Counted from the first letter of the stretch, positions 38,596 through 45,629 are shown. The stretch is 50,224 nucleotides of DNA from a virus (IMGVR_UViG_3300038548_000420:1-50224); one strand, 5' to 3'. Numbers and translations are program-made. Notes: a model not told the origin generated them from the sequence alone.

Positions 38596-38669
38596 TTGCG
38601 GGGGCGGGATTTGAACCCGCGACCTCGTGGTTATGAGCCACACGCGCTACCAAACTGCGCTACCCCGAC
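38596..38669 (-). tRNA. tRNA with CAU anticodon (Met or Ile2)
   Basis: 74-nt cloverleaf on the minus strand: D-stem GCGC/GCGC, anticodon stem TGTGG/CCACG with loop CTCATAA, T-stem GCGGG/CCCGC with loop TTCAAAT, discriminator A, then CCC and not CCA. The acceptor GTCGGGG/CCCCGCA has its first two pairs unmatched (G-A and T-C). Mismatch at 1-72 is an initiator trait, but the anticodon stem lacks the three G-C pairs of tRNA-fMet. Whether it carries Met or, after lysidine modification, Ile is open. Confidence 0.85.
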
Positions 38670-38690
38670 TTAGGCGTTATCCTCGGGTCT

Positions 38691-38719
38691 CGCCGCCGGT
38701 GTGAACACCACCGGCGGCG
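38691..38719. other. Perfect 11-bp hairpin next to the tRNA
   Basis: CGCCGCCGGTG / CACCGGCGGCG with a 7-nt loop, 22 bases upstream of the tRNA 5' end. It could be a processing or termination signal. Bases 38670-38897 otherwise contain only the palindrome at 38825. Confidence 0.5.
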
Positions 38720-38824
38720 GGCCCTCGGCTCTCTTAAGCCCCGGTATCTCAACCGGGCGGTGAGCAATCCGGCCACGCGTTTCCCAGGATGGAGCGCGGC
38801 GGGCGTGGCACCAGTCCGCTCGGG

Positions 38825-38837
38825 TGAAATCATTTCA
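38825..38837. promoter_or_regulatory. Palindrome TGAAATCATTTCA, probable operator
   Basis: Perfect 13-base palindrome with the same core, GAAAT-C-ATTTC, as in the promoter at 27981. It lies between the tRNA/modification operon (minus) and the plus-strand operon at 38955. On the minus strand a weak TTTCTG-17-CGGACT overlaps it in the same geometry. Confidence 0.5.
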
Positions 38838-38897
38838 GAAAGCGCCGGGAATTCAAGCCCTGAAATTGACCAGCTCTGATCTTTTTTCGCCGCCCTC

Positions 38898-38926
38898 TTT
38901 CAAAGCGGCCCGGAATGGGCCAATAT
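38898..38926 (+). promoter_or_regulatory. Candidate promoter with GGCCC-N5-GGGCC operator
   Basis: TTTCAA, 17 nt, CAATAT. The spacer contains GGCCC-ggaat-GGGCC (38907-38921). First gene starts at 38955 behind AGAGAGGACTCAACC. Confidence 0.6.
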
Positions 38927-38954
38927 GGCCACTCAAGCAAGAGAGGACTCAACC

Positions 38955-39164
38955 ATGCCAGAAACCTACAAAGAAAAGATGAATGTCCGTGGCCGCGAGA
39001 GAGAGGTTACGGTGGTGAAATGTGATTGCGGGGACAAAGTCTGGTGCCCTGAATTCACGCAAACTTGCTCTTGCGGGGCTGACTACAACATGAGCGGGCA
39101 AAGGCTCGCCCCGCGCGATCAATGGGGGGAGGAAACTGGTGAGCACTGGTCAGATTGTTATTAG
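38955..39164 (+). CDS. Small Cys-rich protein (zinc-ribbon-like)
   Basis: 69 residues. VVKCDCGDKVWCPEFTQTCSCGADYNMSGQRLAPRDQWGEETGEHW. The CDCG...C...TCSCGADYN arrangement is a common small phage zinc-ribbon with a conserved C-terminal NxxGxxLAPRxxWGEETGE. Probably a metal-stabilised structural or nucleic-acid-contact peptide; role unknown. First gene of the operon. Confidence 0.7.
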   Translation: MPETYKEKMNVRGREREVTVVKCDCGDKVWCPEFTQTCSCGADYNMSGQRLAPRDQWGEETGEHWSDCY

Positions 39165-39384
39165 GGCCGAGCGCGGTCGCCGGGGGCATGCGATCGAGGG
39201 TGAGCTCATCTGTTACTTCACAGATCCGGCTCTTCATCTGGCTTTTTCAGAGGGAAACGCCGCGTTCGCCGAATGGTGCCTCGAGGTCTTTCAAGAGCGG
39301 ATCGACGAGGAAGGTTGCGGGGCTGTCATGTGGGCACTGAGGGATGACGGCATGATAGGGGATGACGGCATATGGTCCCCCTGA
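39139..39384 (+). CDS. Small hypothetical protein (GTG start)
   Basis: 81 residues, (M)STGQIVIRAERGRRGHAIEGELICYFTDPALHLAFSEGNAAFAEWCLEVFQERIDEEG... GGGGGAGGAAACT upstream supports the GTG. It overlaps the preceding gene by 26 bases. Not recognised. Confidence 0.6.
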   Translation: MSTGQIVIRAERGRRGHAIEGELICYFTDPALHLAFSEGNAAFAEWCLEVFQERIDEEGCGAVMWALRDDGMIGDDGIWSP

Positions 39385-39608
39385 GAGTATCGAATGCGAC
39401 GCGGCTCCTGGCCGAGACTCAAGACGAATATTTTGCGCTCGCGATCGTGGATGAAAAGGACGCGAACGGGTTCAATATGATGACCTCGGTATGGGAGCCC
39501 AGCCCGGCCGAGCTGAAACAACTGAACGAGGGCGGGGCCGTCCGCCTCACGATCCTGGGCGAGATTCACCCACCCGTTATGATGGCCACGCAAGCGGCCC
39601 CGGAATGA
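39372..39608 (+). CDS. Small hypothetical protein
   Basis: 78 residues, MVPLRVSNATRLLAETQDEYFALAIVDEKDANGFNMMTSVWEPSPAELKQLNEGGAVRLTILGEIHPPVMM. The pattern (NATRxLAxxQDEYxxLxIxD) with a closing GxxxxLxxLGxxHPPxxV is a frequent small protein of phages from rhizobia-like hosts; function unknown. Overlaps the previous gene by 13 bases. Confidence 0.7.
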   Translation: MVPLRVSNATRLLAETQDEYFALAIVDEKDANGFNMMTSVWEPSPAELKQLNEGGAVRLTILGEIHPPVMMATQAAPE

Positions 39609-39617
39609 GGATCTGAA

Positions 39618-39800
39618 ATGCAACGCGGGAATTCAGGACTCGGGACGAGCAAGCACCGCAAATCGGGGCACACGGGGAAATCGCCGAGGTTTCGGCACGG
39701 CATGAAACGCGATGCCGAGGGCGAGGCGATCAAGCGGAAATCCCGACCCCTGAAATATAAGTCCGTTGCCGATGCCCTCAAGGCGAGGAATGGAATCTGA
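39618..39800 (+). CDS. Small very basic protein
   Basis: 60 residues, rich in Lys, Arg, Gly and Ser (GTSKHRKSGHTGKSPRFRHGMKRDAEGEAIKRKSRPLKYKS). Likely to contact nucleic acid. ATGAGGATCTGAA precedes the start. Its TGA overlaps the next ATG. Confidence 0.55.
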   Translation: MQRGNSGLGTSKHRKSGHTGKSPRFRHGMKRDAEGEAIKRKSRPLKYKSVADALKARNGI

Positions 39801-40237
39801 TGCCTATACTCGAATTCGAGCCGAGCGACGAGCTCTTGGCAATTTGTGAACATGCTTTCCGGGCGGAGGAAGAACGCGAGGGCTTTCGCGATACCGGGCA
39901 AGGCGCGGGGCTGCTACTTTGCGCCGATTGCGTTCGCGGCGTCTATCTCATGAGCAACGCGTCACCCATGCTGATCGCCGAGACGGGCCACGAGATGATC
40001 GCGTGCGCGGTAGGCGCCAATCCCGAGTGCGACTCCGATTGGGGCAAAATCCTGGCCGAGATTACGAGCGGTTCCGCCGACGAGGATCTACTGCCGCCCT
40101 GGCCCGTCGATTGGGCCCGGATCATCCGCCACCAAATTCGCCAGAAAACCGGGCGAATTCGGATACTATCGACCTACGACGAGCTCGAGATGCTCTATGA
40201 AACCGCAGTCGGGGGGATCCCCCATAAGAGAAAGTGA
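39800..40237 (+). CDS. Hypothetical protein
   Basis: 145 residues. MPILEFEPSDELLAICEHAFRAEEEREGFRDTGQGAGLLLCADCVRGVYLM... then GHEMIACAVGANPECDSDWGKILAEITSG. The CADC pair and a C-terminal basic KTGRIRILSTYDELEMLYETA helix are noted. Overlaps the next gene by four bases. Not recognised. Confidence 0.6.
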   Translation: MPILEFEPSDELLAICEHAFRAEEEREGFRDTGQGAGLLLCADCVRGVYLMSNASPMLIAETGHEMIACAVGANPECDSDWGKILAEITSGSADEDLLPPWPVDWARIIRHQIRQKTGRIRILSTYDELEMLYETAVGGIPHKRK

Positions 40238-40668
40238 GCGACATGAAAACCACGATCGACGACGCCATCAGGATCGCCCGGCGCTGGGCGACGCAGGGCA
40301 CGAGCCCGAGCCCCGCACAGATCTCGGGTGTTTTTCTTGATCTGGCAAGAATGGACGACCCCGACGAGGATCAGCCGCCCGTCGAGGATTGGGGATTTGA
40401 GAGCGACGGCGACGGCCAGCCCCGGCATCGGAAAGACCAGTATATTGTGGGCTCCGATGGGCTCGAAAGGATCGCCGACTTTCATGGGCCCGACGCGCAC
40501 AAGAACGCCCGAGCGGCCTCATGCGTCCCGAGGATGATTGCGGCGCTGAGGGGGGCCGAGGGGGCTCTAAAGATTTCCTTGGATAAGGGCGCCGGCGAGG
40601 AAATAGATGAGGCCCTGGTGGCCGTCTCTGCGGCGCTCAAGGCCGCCCGCTATCGGAAAAGCGGATGA
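40234..40668 (+). CDS. Hypothetical protein
   Basis: 144 residues from GTG (or from ATG at 40243). MKTTIDDAIRIARRWATQGTSPSPAQISGVFLDLARMDDPDEDQ..., an acidic linker, then QYIVGSDGLERIADFHGPDAHKNARAASCVPRMIAALRGAEGAL. The two helical ends suggest a small two-domain protein. Overlaps the next gene by four bases. Not recognised. Confidence 0.6.
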   Translation: MSDMKTTIDDAIRIARRWATQGTSPSPAQISGVFLDLARMDDPDEDQPPVEDWGFESDGDGQPRHRKDQYIVGSDGLERIADFHGPDAHKNARAASCVPRMIAALRGAEGALKISLDKGAGEEIDEALVAVSAALKAARYRKSG

Positions 40669-40898
40669 CGCCGACCCGCATCCAGTTCATTCGCGAGAGA
40701 TTGGGGCTCACGCCGTCCGAGTTCGGGCGAATGTTGCTCGGCGCGGACGCCCTGCGCCCCGATAAGTTCGTCGCCCGTCTCGAGAAACCCAAGCGCGCGG
40801 ATGCGGTCGGGCCGACGCGGCCGGTCGTCGTCTTGATCAGATGGCTCGACGCCGGCGGCCAACCGCCGGATTGGGACAAGATCATGGGAGGGCGGTGA
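40665..40898 (+). CDS. Small HTH protein upstream of the Mom-like gene
   Basis: 77 residues. TRIQFIRERLGLTPSEFGRMLLGADALRPDKFVARLEKPKRADAVGPTRPVVVLIRWLDAG follows the XRE-like order of a helix, a TxxEFGRML turn and a following recognition stretch, with a 7-residue expansion in the loop. Its stop is two bases before the Mom-like gene. By analogy to phage Mu, where Com controls mom translation, this protein could control the modification gene; it lacks Com's zinc cysteines. Confidence 0.6.
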   Translation: MTPTRIQFIRERLGLTPSEFGRMLLGADALRPDKFVARLEKPKRADAVGPTRPVVVLIRWLDAGGQPPDWDKIMGGR

Positions 40899-40900
40899 AG

Positions 40901-41488
40901 ATGCAAATGGAGAGAGTTGAGAGGCCCATGTTTTTCAGTGGTATTGGGTCTACTGAGATCAAGGCGCGCAACTTGAAATTCTCGACGTGTAAGAAAAGCC
41001 ACGCTGTTGCGCTTACTCGACTGTGGCATTCACGGCTCCCGAACACTCAGGATGGGCCGTGGATGTATGCATTTTCGGGCGAGATCGACGATATAACCTA
41101 TGTCGTCGCACTGTGGAATAACCCGTCAGCCCGTGGACTTCCTGACGATTGGATTGAGCTTCGCCGGTTAGCTTGTGCGCCAGATGCGCCACGCAATACA
41201 CCGAGCGCGTTTCTCGGCTACATGGCGCGTTGGTTTCGCAAAAACCGTCCAGATATTGACCGGCTGATTTCCTATCAGGATGCAGCCGTCCACCACGGGA
41301 CGATATACAAAGCAGCTAACTGGCATATCGGGGCGGTCGCTAAGGCGCGCTGCCGTGATAGGTCAAAAAATCGTGTGGGAACAGCGCGATCCTACAGGAA
41401 AAACATAAACGGTCCCGCTTCGGATGCGAGCGAAAAAATCCGCTGGGAGATGCCGTTAAACACGAAACATACGGAGCCTAGTTCGTGA
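40901..41488 (+). CDS. Mom-like DNA-modification protein
   Basis: 195 residues. KKSHAVALTRLWHSRLP (31-47), MYAFSGEIDDITYVVALWNNPSARGLPDDWIELRRLACAPDAPRNTPSAFLGYMARWFRKNRPDIDRLISYQDAAVHHGTIYKAANW (55-141). The elements ELRRLAxxPDAPxNTxSxxLGxMAR and SYQDxxxHxGTIYKAAxW define the Mom / XF1762-type group of GNAT-like phage proteins. Mu Mom converts adenines to a carbamoylmethyl form that resists host restriction. The gene is lower in GC than its neighbours, indicating recent gain. Last in its operon; no terminator is evident. Confidence 0.8.
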   Translation: MQMERVERPMFFSGIGSTEIKARNLKFSTCKKSHAVALTRLWHSRLPNTQDGPWMYAFSGEIDDITYVVALWNNPSARGLPDDWIELRRLACAPDAPRNTPSAFLGYMARWFRKNRPDIDRLISYQDAAVHHGTIYKAANWHIGAVAKARCRDRSKNRVGTARSYRKNINGPASDASEKIRWEMPLNTKHTEPSS

Positions 41489-41494
41489 AATAGA

Positions 41495-41728
41495 TCATCG
41501 CTCCCCCGTAGCCTCGCGATGCTTGGCCATGCAAGGCGCGCACCGGTAAGGCTCGCGCACATATCGATCGAGGACCACGAGCCAAAAATCGCGGTCCTCG
41601 ATCCCCGACCCCTTCCCCCAACCGCACCGCCGGCAATAGACCCAGCCGAGAGAGGGCTCGCCGATCTTGAGTTTGACCAGCATTCCGTGATCGGCCGCCC
41701 TTGAGACAAGATCATTGTGGTCTGTCAT
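41495..41728 (-). CDS. Small Cys4 (zinc-ribbon-like) protein
   Basis: 77 residues. VYCRRCGWGKG and YRCAPCMAKHREA give two C-x2-C pairs 32 residues apart, as in a zinc ribbon. In between is EDRDFWLVVLDRYVREP. It overlaps the upstream gene by 17 bases and stops six bases from the convergent Mom-like gene. DNA/RNA contact is possible; role unknown. Confidence 0.6.
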   Translation of the reverse strand: MTDHNDLVSRAADHGMLVKLKIGEPSLGWVYCRRCGWGKGSGIEDRDFWLVVLDRYVREPYRCAPCMAKHREATGER

Positions 41729-42032
41729 CGAGAAATCGAAGCTCGGTGGTTTTCACCTGATGATCTGTCAGTGCCGCGACCAGCTCGAAATAAGCGGTGC
41801 GGTTGCCGGCCCGATCGGGGACGATCGCGCGCACGGATCGATACCTGTGCGGGATCCTGGCGGCGAGTCCGAGGCTGATCATCTTGCGCTGCCGGCGGTG
41901 GGCTTGGCTCTTTACGATCCCCCAAGCCTCAGCCATTTCATCTAGCGAGGGCCCATACCCGCGCTCGCGCGCATAGGCGGCGATCCACGAGGCGCACTTG
42001 ATATGGACGCCGATATCCGTCCGGCCGCTCAT
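41712..42032 (-). CDS. LexA-like winged-helix protein
   Basis: 106 residues from the ATG overlapping the methyltransferase stop. ASWIAAYARERGYGPSLDEMAEAWGIVKSQAHRRQRKMISLGLAARIPHRYRSVRAI follows the LexA N-terminal domain order (I-x-x-Y-x-x-x-x-G-x-x-P-S-x-x-E-I/M-A, S-x-x-x-x-H-x-x-x-L/I). No peptidase domain follows. A small regulator is likely. Confidence 0.65.
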   Translation of the reverse strand: MSGRTDIGVHIKCASWIAAYARERGYGPSLDEMAEAWGIVKSQAHRRQRKMISLGLAARIPHRYRSVRAIVPDRAGNRTAYFELVAALTDHQVKTTELRFLDDRPQ

Positions 42033-42757
42033 TGACCGTCCCTCGCGTCGCTGGCGTCGAATTTCCCCGTCTCGTCGCCCCAAGCATAGACCCCGGTGCC
42101 GTCCGGTAGCGTCGCCGTCGACCGGGAAAAGAGCTCGCACCATCTGGTCGCGCCGGGATAGATCGGCGCGAAATGCGGCCAGAATTCCGCCGGCTTTCGG
42201 CTGTGCTGGGACTCCTCGCCCTTCAGCTTGTTCCGAGCGACCCCGTCGAATACCGATCGCACCGTCCGCGCCCTGGGCACCTTGCCGCGGCGGCCGACGA
42301 GGACAACCTCGTGGCAACAGCGCACCCGATATCCGGTGGCCATCTTGAGCTTGCCGCTCGGCCAGACCTTGCGCCAGACGACTTGAGAGACGTAGGGAAA
42401 GCCCCACGCCCGCATGACATCGATCTGAGCGGGCATCATCGGGGCCGTGGCCCACATCAGCAACAGGGCGCCGCGAGGATCGCCCAGCTCGCCCACTGGC
42501 AAGGCGGCAATCTCGTCAATCTTCATAGTCTGATAGTGCGAGCCGGCGGATTTTTTTGTGACCCCCTTGCGCGACCATGCTCTGAATTGCCACGGCGGAT
42601 CCGCGACGATCACTTGGTAACCCCGGCGATCGAGCGGAGAGAAAAGCCATTTATCCTCGGGAAAGAGCGGACCCGGCAACGGAATGAAGTCCAGGCCGGC
42701 GACGGCGCGCAGATTCAGGCGGGGCCCCTCTTGGGGCGATGAATTCAGATGCAGCAT
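42029..42757 (-). CDS. MT-A70 family DNA adenine N6-methyltransferase
   Basis: 242 residues. Catalytic DPPW at 53-56 (VIVADPPWQFRAWS), then KSAGSHYQTMKIDEIAALPVGELGDPRGALLLMWATAPMMPAQIDVMRAWGF and VVWRK, and the closing SRKPAEFWPHFAPIYPGATRWCELFSRS: the full MT-A70 order found in phage and bacterial adenine methylases. Leader CCAGAGGATCCAAG. It is one of three methyltransferase-type genes in the window and probably protects phage DNA or marks it for replication control. Confidence 0.92.
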   Translation of the reverse strand: MLHLNSSPQEGPRLNLRAVAGLDFIPLPGPLFPEDKWLFSPLDRRGYQVIVADPPWQFRAWSRKGVTKKSAGSHYQTMKIDEIAALPVGELGDPRGALLLMWATAPMMPAQIDVMRAWGFPYVSQVVWRKVWPSGKLKMATGYRVRCCHEVVLVGRRGKVPRARTVRSVFDGVARNKLKGEESQHSRKPAEFWPHFAPIYPGATRWCELFSRSTATLPDGTGVYAWGDETGKFDASDARDGQ

Positions 42758-42788
42758 CTTGGATCCTCTGGTGGCGGGCGGGATTGCC

Positions 42789-44039
42789 CTAGTGCGTTAT
42801 GAAGACGATCGGGAAATCCGCGCCCGTCCAGCACAGGCCACAGGATCCGCAATGCGTCCGCTTTTCCGGGGCGACGTAGCTATCCCTCATTTCCGGGCAG
42901 ACAATGCCGCCGGCGATCTTCCGCATCTGGGTCGGAAAATCAATTTGGAAGGATCCATGCGGCCCATGCGAGTCGCTATGCCGCATCTCGAATCGCGGCG
43001 AGAACCGAGATCTCAGCGCGGCGATATCTCCCCCGATCGGCGTCTCGGCGGGCCATGCGGTGAAGCCAAAGACATTGAGTGGGGGAAAATCGCGGAGCAT
43101 GCGGGCCCAACATTTCAGGTAATCCCAAGAATAGAAATCGCCGCCTATGTGGATCCTAATCAGGAAGCCCGTGGGGTTCGCCTCGGCGAGCTCGAAAACC
43201 TCGCTCAAAAGCGCGGCCTCAAGATCGTCCCCCGGCGCGATCCGCTGCGACATCGGCATATTGTTGAGATAGCAATCGGCGCGGTTCTGGCATGCCGGGC
43301 ACGTCGAGCGCTCTGGAAGGGTCAGGGTGAGGATTGGCGCGCCCTTGAGGCGCCCAACCAAGACGCTGGCGCCGATCTTGCGATTGTGCGCGCCGCTTTT
43401 CAGAACGCGCCCGGCCGCCGCTGGCGTCTTGATCATGCCGGGGAACAGCGTGCGTTCTTCCAGCATCGCCGGATGATCGGCCGGCAAGATCGTCCCGGCG
43501 CGGCCGGTCGCCGGGGTTGTCCTGGTGTAGCGCCGGCCATTCGTCCGTGTGACGCGATCGGGATCCACGGGCGATCGAGCGAGGCTCAGATCTGGGTTAG
43601 CGGCGAGGACCGCTCCAATATCTTTCGTGATCGTGACCTCGCCCTCGGCGCGCGCATCGAATATTTCGCGGCGGCTCAAGCCCTCTCTAATCATGGCCTC
43701 GATTGTTTTCCGGCGCGGTCCCGGATCTCGCCCCCGGTTGCTCGCGCGGGATACCTTGAGATCTGGATTGTTGACCCTCAGCCGGGCCAGATCGGTGGTG
43801 AACAAGCCCGCGGCGATGCCCAGCGCGGCGACGATTTCGGGCTTGCTCTTTCCCTCTCGGATCATAGCGAGCATCGACGCGCGGCGCGCCGTCACAGCCG
43901 GGTCAGGTTTGCGGCCGGCAAAGCGGCTTTTCGAGGCTGGTTTGATGTCGGCCGGGGGCAGACCTCTAACCGCGGCGCCGAGCTGGTCGAGCTTGGCGTC
44001 GATCTTCCTTCTGTCCTCGGCGCTGATCTGATCGCGCAT
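42789..44039 (-). CDS. Two-HTH N-terminus fused to a GP88-type Cys protein
   Basis: 416 residues. Residues about 50-80 (RRASMLAMIREGKSKPEIVAALGIAAGLFTTDLARL) and 108-140 (RRKTIEAMIREGLSRREIFDARAEGEVTITKDIGAVL) are two similar resolvase-type HTH units. Residues about 200-416 are of the GP88 family: STCPACQNRADCYLN, then FLIRIHIGGDFYSWDYLKCWARMLRDFPPLNVFGFTAWP, and IVCPEMRDSYVAPEKRTHCGSCGLCW. The Cys pattern suggests an iron-sulfur or zinc site. The function of GP88 is not known. The fusion to DNA-binding units would direct it to DNA. The gene joins its neighbours with 1-base gaps. Confidence 0.72.
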   Translation of the reverse strand: MRDQISAEDRRKIDAKLDQLGAAVRGLPPADIKPASKSRFAGRKPDPAVTARRASMLAMIREGKSKPEIVAALGIAAGLFTTDLARLRVNNPDLKVSRASNRGRDPGPRRKTIEAMIREGLSRREIFDARAEGEVTITKDIGAVLAANPDLSLARSPVDPDRVTRTNGRRYTRTTPATGRAGTILPADHPAMLEERTLFPGMIKTPAAAGRVLKSGAHNRKIGASVLVGRLKGAPILTLTLPERSTCPACQNRADCYLNNMPMSQRIAPGDDLEAALLSEVFELAEANPTGFLIRIHIGGDFYSWDYLKCWARMLRDFPPLNVFGFTAWPAETPIGGDIAALRSRFSPRFEMRHSDSHGPHGSFQIDFPTQMRKIAGGIVCPEMRDSYVAPEKRTHCGSCGLCWTGADFPIVFITH

Positions 44040-44040
44040 T

Positions 44041-44868
44041 TCAGATCCCCTTTCTTTCTGGCTTCTTCTTGTTCATAGCTTGCACGATTATCGGCCAAAA
44101 ATATTGTGGGGTTGCTGGGATGGCCTTTTGGTCTCGCCGGGCCCACGCCAAAAGTCCAGAAATGATGGCGTGGCTCGTTGCCCCCGCCTCTATCCATTCG
44201 GTGACGGCGCTGGAAAAAAAGGCGAAGCTGGAAAGCCCGATTATATGGGGTCCGATGATCAGTTCGCACCGCTCGACGAGAGTTATTAGATCGAGATCCT
44301 CGCCGGGCCTGGGGATAAGTGCGGCGGCGGCTGTAGCAGCAAGCTTAGGTTCTTGGCTTGGTAGTATCCGGGGATGATCCCCGGTTGATGCCCGGCCCAA
44401 TGATTTCAGTGGCTTACCCGAAATCTGGCCGGGAATCTTTTCCGGGTTTATTGCGGGAAACTTTCCCGCCGAGATTCCCGTTAACTCACTGGAATCATTG
44501 GGCCGAGTATGCACCGCGGATTTTGAGCCGGTTTTTCGCCAATGTTGGGCGAGGCAAAAAGCCTCAACTATCCCCGCTTCTATCAAGAGGCGTTTTTGAA
44601 AAATCCAGCCATCGCGCCTTATCCAGAACCGCTCAAGGCGCGGGCCCATCTTGCGCCGCCAGCTTGAGAGCGACATTCGGCAGATTGTCGCGAGCCCGTT
44701 CTCGTTGTCGGGCACGCCGCATTCGCGGTTGGACCACATTTTCAGAAGGATCAAAACATAGGCGCCGATCTCGCGCGAATCGAGGTCGAGGCAATCCCGC
44801 AGGAATGCGTCAACCCAAATCGGGCAAGGGCGCTTGGCGCGCGCGGCTTTTGGATCGTAGAGGGGCAT
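44041..44868 (-). CDS. DUF1376 replication-type protein
   Basis: 275 residues. CPIWVDAFLRDCLDLDSREIGAYVLILLKMWSNRECGVPDNENGLATICRMSLSSWRR is the DUF1376 (YdaU-like) domain common in phage replication proteins, where it binds origin DNA or helicase partners. The C-terminal part (LITLVERCELIIGPHI..., SAVTEWIEAGATSHAIISGLLAWARR) is helical and like a helicase-loader end. The central linker is Ser/Pro/Gly-rich with lower GC. Together with the RecT operon opposite, it indicates the replication region. Confidence 0.8.
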   Translation of the reverse strand: MPLYDPKAARAKRPCPIWVDAFLRDCLDLDSREIGAYVLILLKMWSNRECGVPDNENGLATICRMSLSSWRRKMGPRLERFWIRRDGWIFQKRLLIEAGIVEAFCLAQHWRKTGSKSAVHTRPNDSSELTGISAGKFPAINPEKIPGQISGKPLKSLGRASTGDHPRILPSQEPKLAATAAAALIPRPGEDLDLITLVERCELIIGPHIIGLSSFAFFSSAVTEWIEAGATSHAIISGLLAWARRDQKAIPATPQYFWPIIVQAMNKKKPERKGI

Positions 44869-44890
44869 CGCCGCTCCGGTCAGAGCGGGG

Positions 44891-45319
44891 TCAGGCTGCT
44901 TTCGGAACGCCGCCCGGCGTGATCGTCATGCGTGTGCCGTCTTTCTCGAATGCGGCAATCACCCCGGCGGCGGTCTCCTTCTTGGTCGGGTCGACCGGCT
45001 TCCCGAGGCCCTCGGCCGCCGCCTTGACGGCGGCATGCTGCCCGAGCGGCGTCGTCGCCAGCATGCCAAGGGCCGAGAGATAGAGATCGAGCAAAGCCTC
45101 TTGTTCAGATCGCTCGTCAGAGCTCAGCTTTCGCAAGCGGACGCATCGCCGCATGGTCCCCGTATCGAAGCCTTGCGATTTGGCCTCGCCGTAAACGTCC
45201 TTGATCGCCTCCGTGGCCTCGGCCTTGTCTTCTTCAAGTCGCTCGATTCGCTCGATCAGGGATTTTAGTGGCCCGGCCGCAAGAGATGTTGTGTTGGTGG
45301 TTTCTGTCGCCTGTTGCAT
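44891..45319 (-). CDS. GapR-like (DUF2312) nucleoid protein with C-terminal extension
   Basis: 142 residues. LKSLIERIERLEEDKAEATEAIKDVYGEAKSQGFDTGTMRRCVRLRKLSSDERSEQEALLDLYLSALGM is DUF2312, whose cellular form GapR is an alphaproteobacterial protein that encircles overtwisted DNA ahead of replication forks and RNA polymerase. The remaining 55 residues (QHAAVKAAAEGLGKPVDPTKKETAAGVIAAFEKDGTRMTITPGGVP) are not part of the cellular protein. It opens the replication-type operon behind a good promoter. Confidence 0.88.
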   Translation of the reverse strand: MQQATETTNTTSLAAGPLKSLIERIERLEEDKAEATEAIKDVYGEAKSQGFDTGTMRRCVRLRKLSSDERSEQEALLDLYLSALGMLATTPLGQHAAVKAAAEGLGKPVDPTKKETAAGVIAAFEKDGTRMTITPGGVPKAA

Positions 45320-45353
45320 TGAGGATCCTCATGGTTGGTTTTCCGATGCGTGA

Positions 45354-45382
45354 TCATAATCATTTGAGCGCCCCGGTCGCAA
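45354..45382 (-). promoter_or_regulatory. Promoter of the GapR-DUF1376-MT-A70 operon
   Basis: On the minus strand TTGCGA, 17 nt, TTATGA; start about 28 bases before the ATG at 45319. The spacer end CAAATGATTA resembles one half of the GAAAT-N-ATTTC palindrome seen at 27993 and 38825. Confidence 0.6.
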
Positions 45383-45395
45383 ATGGAAAAATGAA

Positions 45396-45421
45396 GCCGC
45401 CGCCCCAACCAGGGCGGCGGC
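45396..45421 (-). terminator. Perfect GC hairpin upstream of the 45354 promoter
   Basis: GCCGCCGCCC / GGGCGGCGGC (10 bp, 6-nt loop). Read on the minus strand it is followed by TTCATTTTTCC, an intrinsic-terminator form, so it would stop antisense transcripts from the array before they reach the operon promoter. 45422-45629 shows no gene. Confidence 0.5.
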
Positions 45422-45629
45422 GGATGCGAGTGCCGATACTTTGCGATCTTTTCAACCGGCCCACCGAGCCCGCCCCTCAAAATCGCTGTCGGTAGAAGAC
45501 TGTTTTCGGCGCTTTTGCTGGCGCGGCCAAACCGGGAGCCAGATGGCCGCCGGCAATCGCGATCCAGCGGCAGAGGATCGAGGGACGATTCAGCTATTCA
45601 TAGGATTTATTGACAATCAAGATCGGGCA

